This document shows, one piece after another, positions 63,474-64,000 of a stretch of 64,000 nucleotides of DNA. Each line of letters begins with the position of its first letter. The first letter of the stretch is position 1. This DNA is from Rhizosphaericola mali (lineage in GTDB: Bacteria > Bacteroidota > Bacteroidia > Chitinophagales > Chitinophagaceae): contig NZ_CP044016.1 in assembly GCF_004337365.2 (NCBI RefSeq), forward strand, positions 3,596,001 to 3,660,000, read 5' to 3'. A program made the position numbers and the translations under genes. The notes under the pieces were generated by a model. It saw only the letters and a list, made by a program, of their open reading frames with translations. It was not told the DNA's origin and did not search any database.

Positions 63474-63878
63474 TTATTTATTTTCTAAATCGATAAAGTG
63501 TTCTAACAACTGTTTTTTGATTGTTTCCGGAATGGGTTGAGATTTTTGAATTGTGAAATCATAATGTATCAAAACAGCTTTTCCTTTTGCTCCCAGAATG
63601 CCATCTTGCCAAGCTTCATTATAGATTTCAAAAGATGAATTACCCACTTTTGAAATATAAGTTCTAATCTCCACTTCCTTATCCAAATGGATCTGACTTA
63701 CAAAATCCACTTCGATGTGTGCCACAATGGTACTCCATTTTTTATAATCAAAATCAGGTTGAAAAATACGCAAAACTGGATTTCTAGCATGTTCAAACCA
63801 AACCGGCATCACTGCATTATTAATATGTCCACAAGCGTCAGAATCGCCAAATCTTGGAAAAAATTTCTCTGAAAACAT
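63474..63878 (-). CDS. Acyl-CoA thioesterase, hot-dog fold (YbgC/FcbC-like)
   Basis: 134 residues from the ATG at 63878 (MFSEKFFPRF); ten codons further upstream are in frame but unsupported. The active-site region is FGDSDACGHINNAVMPVWFE, with the conserved Asp and HxNN, as in 4-hydroxybenzoyl-CoA-type thioesterases. IVAHIEVDFVSQIHLDKEVE and FEIYNEAWQDGILGAKGKAV are the other strands of the hot-dog. The substrate is not known. Last gene in the window; 63909-64000 shows nothing further. Confidence 0.88.
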   Translation of the reverse strand: MFSEKFFPRFGDSDACGHINNAVMPVWFEHARNPVLRIFQPDFDYKKWSTIVAHIEVDFVSQIHLDKEVEIRTYISKVGNSSFEIYNEAWQDGILGAKGKAVLIHYDFTIQKSQPIPETIKKQLLEHFIDLENK

Positions 63879-64000
63879 ACGATTTATATTTTTTTGAAAG
63901 GTAAACAATCACCACTTAATGGCATTTTAAGAAAAAGGTAAATTTAAAAATTGATTCTTCATTACCTTAGATGCAAAATATTTGAATAATGTATAATAAG

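Noticed and set aside
1-64000. CRISPR arrays, tRNA or rRNA genes, insertion sequences, integron or prophage parts
   Set aside because: None seen when reading the intergenic stretches; no direct-repeat arrays with spacers, no cloverleaf patterns, no transposase or integrase motifs.

Overview
The window is a low-GC, gene-dense chromosomal segment of a Bacteroidota bacterium, most likely family Chitinophagaceae (the genus cannot be fixed from sequence alone). Support comes from a SusC/SusD pair, a carboxypeptidase-like N-terminus on both TonB-dependent receptors, GldC, DUF4271 next to HemD, DUF4153, DUF4251, DUF1573 next to YajC, a long NusB, and many promoters with the Bacteroidota -7 box TAnnTTTG (usually TACCTTTG). 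No tRNA, rRNA, CRISPR array, prophage or insertion sequence was seen. The content is mainly housekeeping.

Layout. 1-3.5 kb: truncated AraC-type regulator, three small envelope or unknown proteins, and two copies of a palindromic REP-like repeat. 3.5-10.1 kb: alaS, a YjbR protein, then a cytoplasmic alpha-amylase, a DUF4271 membrane protein and hemD. 10.2-13.1 kb: the metX-hom operon of methionine/threonine synthesis behind an unusual leader with a SAM-I riboswitch, its terminator, and then an 11-codon ORF ending in six cysteine codons. 13.1-17.5 kb: OmpA lipoprotein, CBS protein, hydrolase, cvpA, yqeY, gldC and a divergent DinB protein. 17.8-26.6 kb: TonB receptor, uvrA, TPM protein, helix-hairpin-helix protein, MBL hydrolase. 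26.7-33.8 kb: GH63-like glucosidase, a small stress/redox group, a Crp/Fnr regulator beside a DUF4153 protein, and an aldo/keto reductase. 33.9-40.9 kb: lysS, Bax-inhibitor-1 protein, polysaccharide deacetylase, rnc, fabF, acpP, GNAT, YcxB-like. 41-48 kb: M1 peptidase and a SusC/SusD pair. 48-51.2 kb: a desaturase closely resembling eukaryotic sphingolipid delta-4 desaturases, and a GH15 protein. 51.3-64 kb: guaA, rpsT, sucA-sucB, nusB-DUF1573-yajC, dxs, mannose-1-phosphate guanylyltransferase, a small secreted protein, and a thioesterase.

The most notable observation is the metX-hom leader: a SAM-I riboswitch plus a candidate cysteine-sensing leader peptide (MCNDSCCCCCC) in series, which would let one operon read both the end product (SAM) and the sulfur donor (cysteine). 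Next are the delta-4 sphingolipid desaturase-like protein, an inverted pair of REP-like palindromes, and an E2 succinyltransferase with two lipoyl domains.
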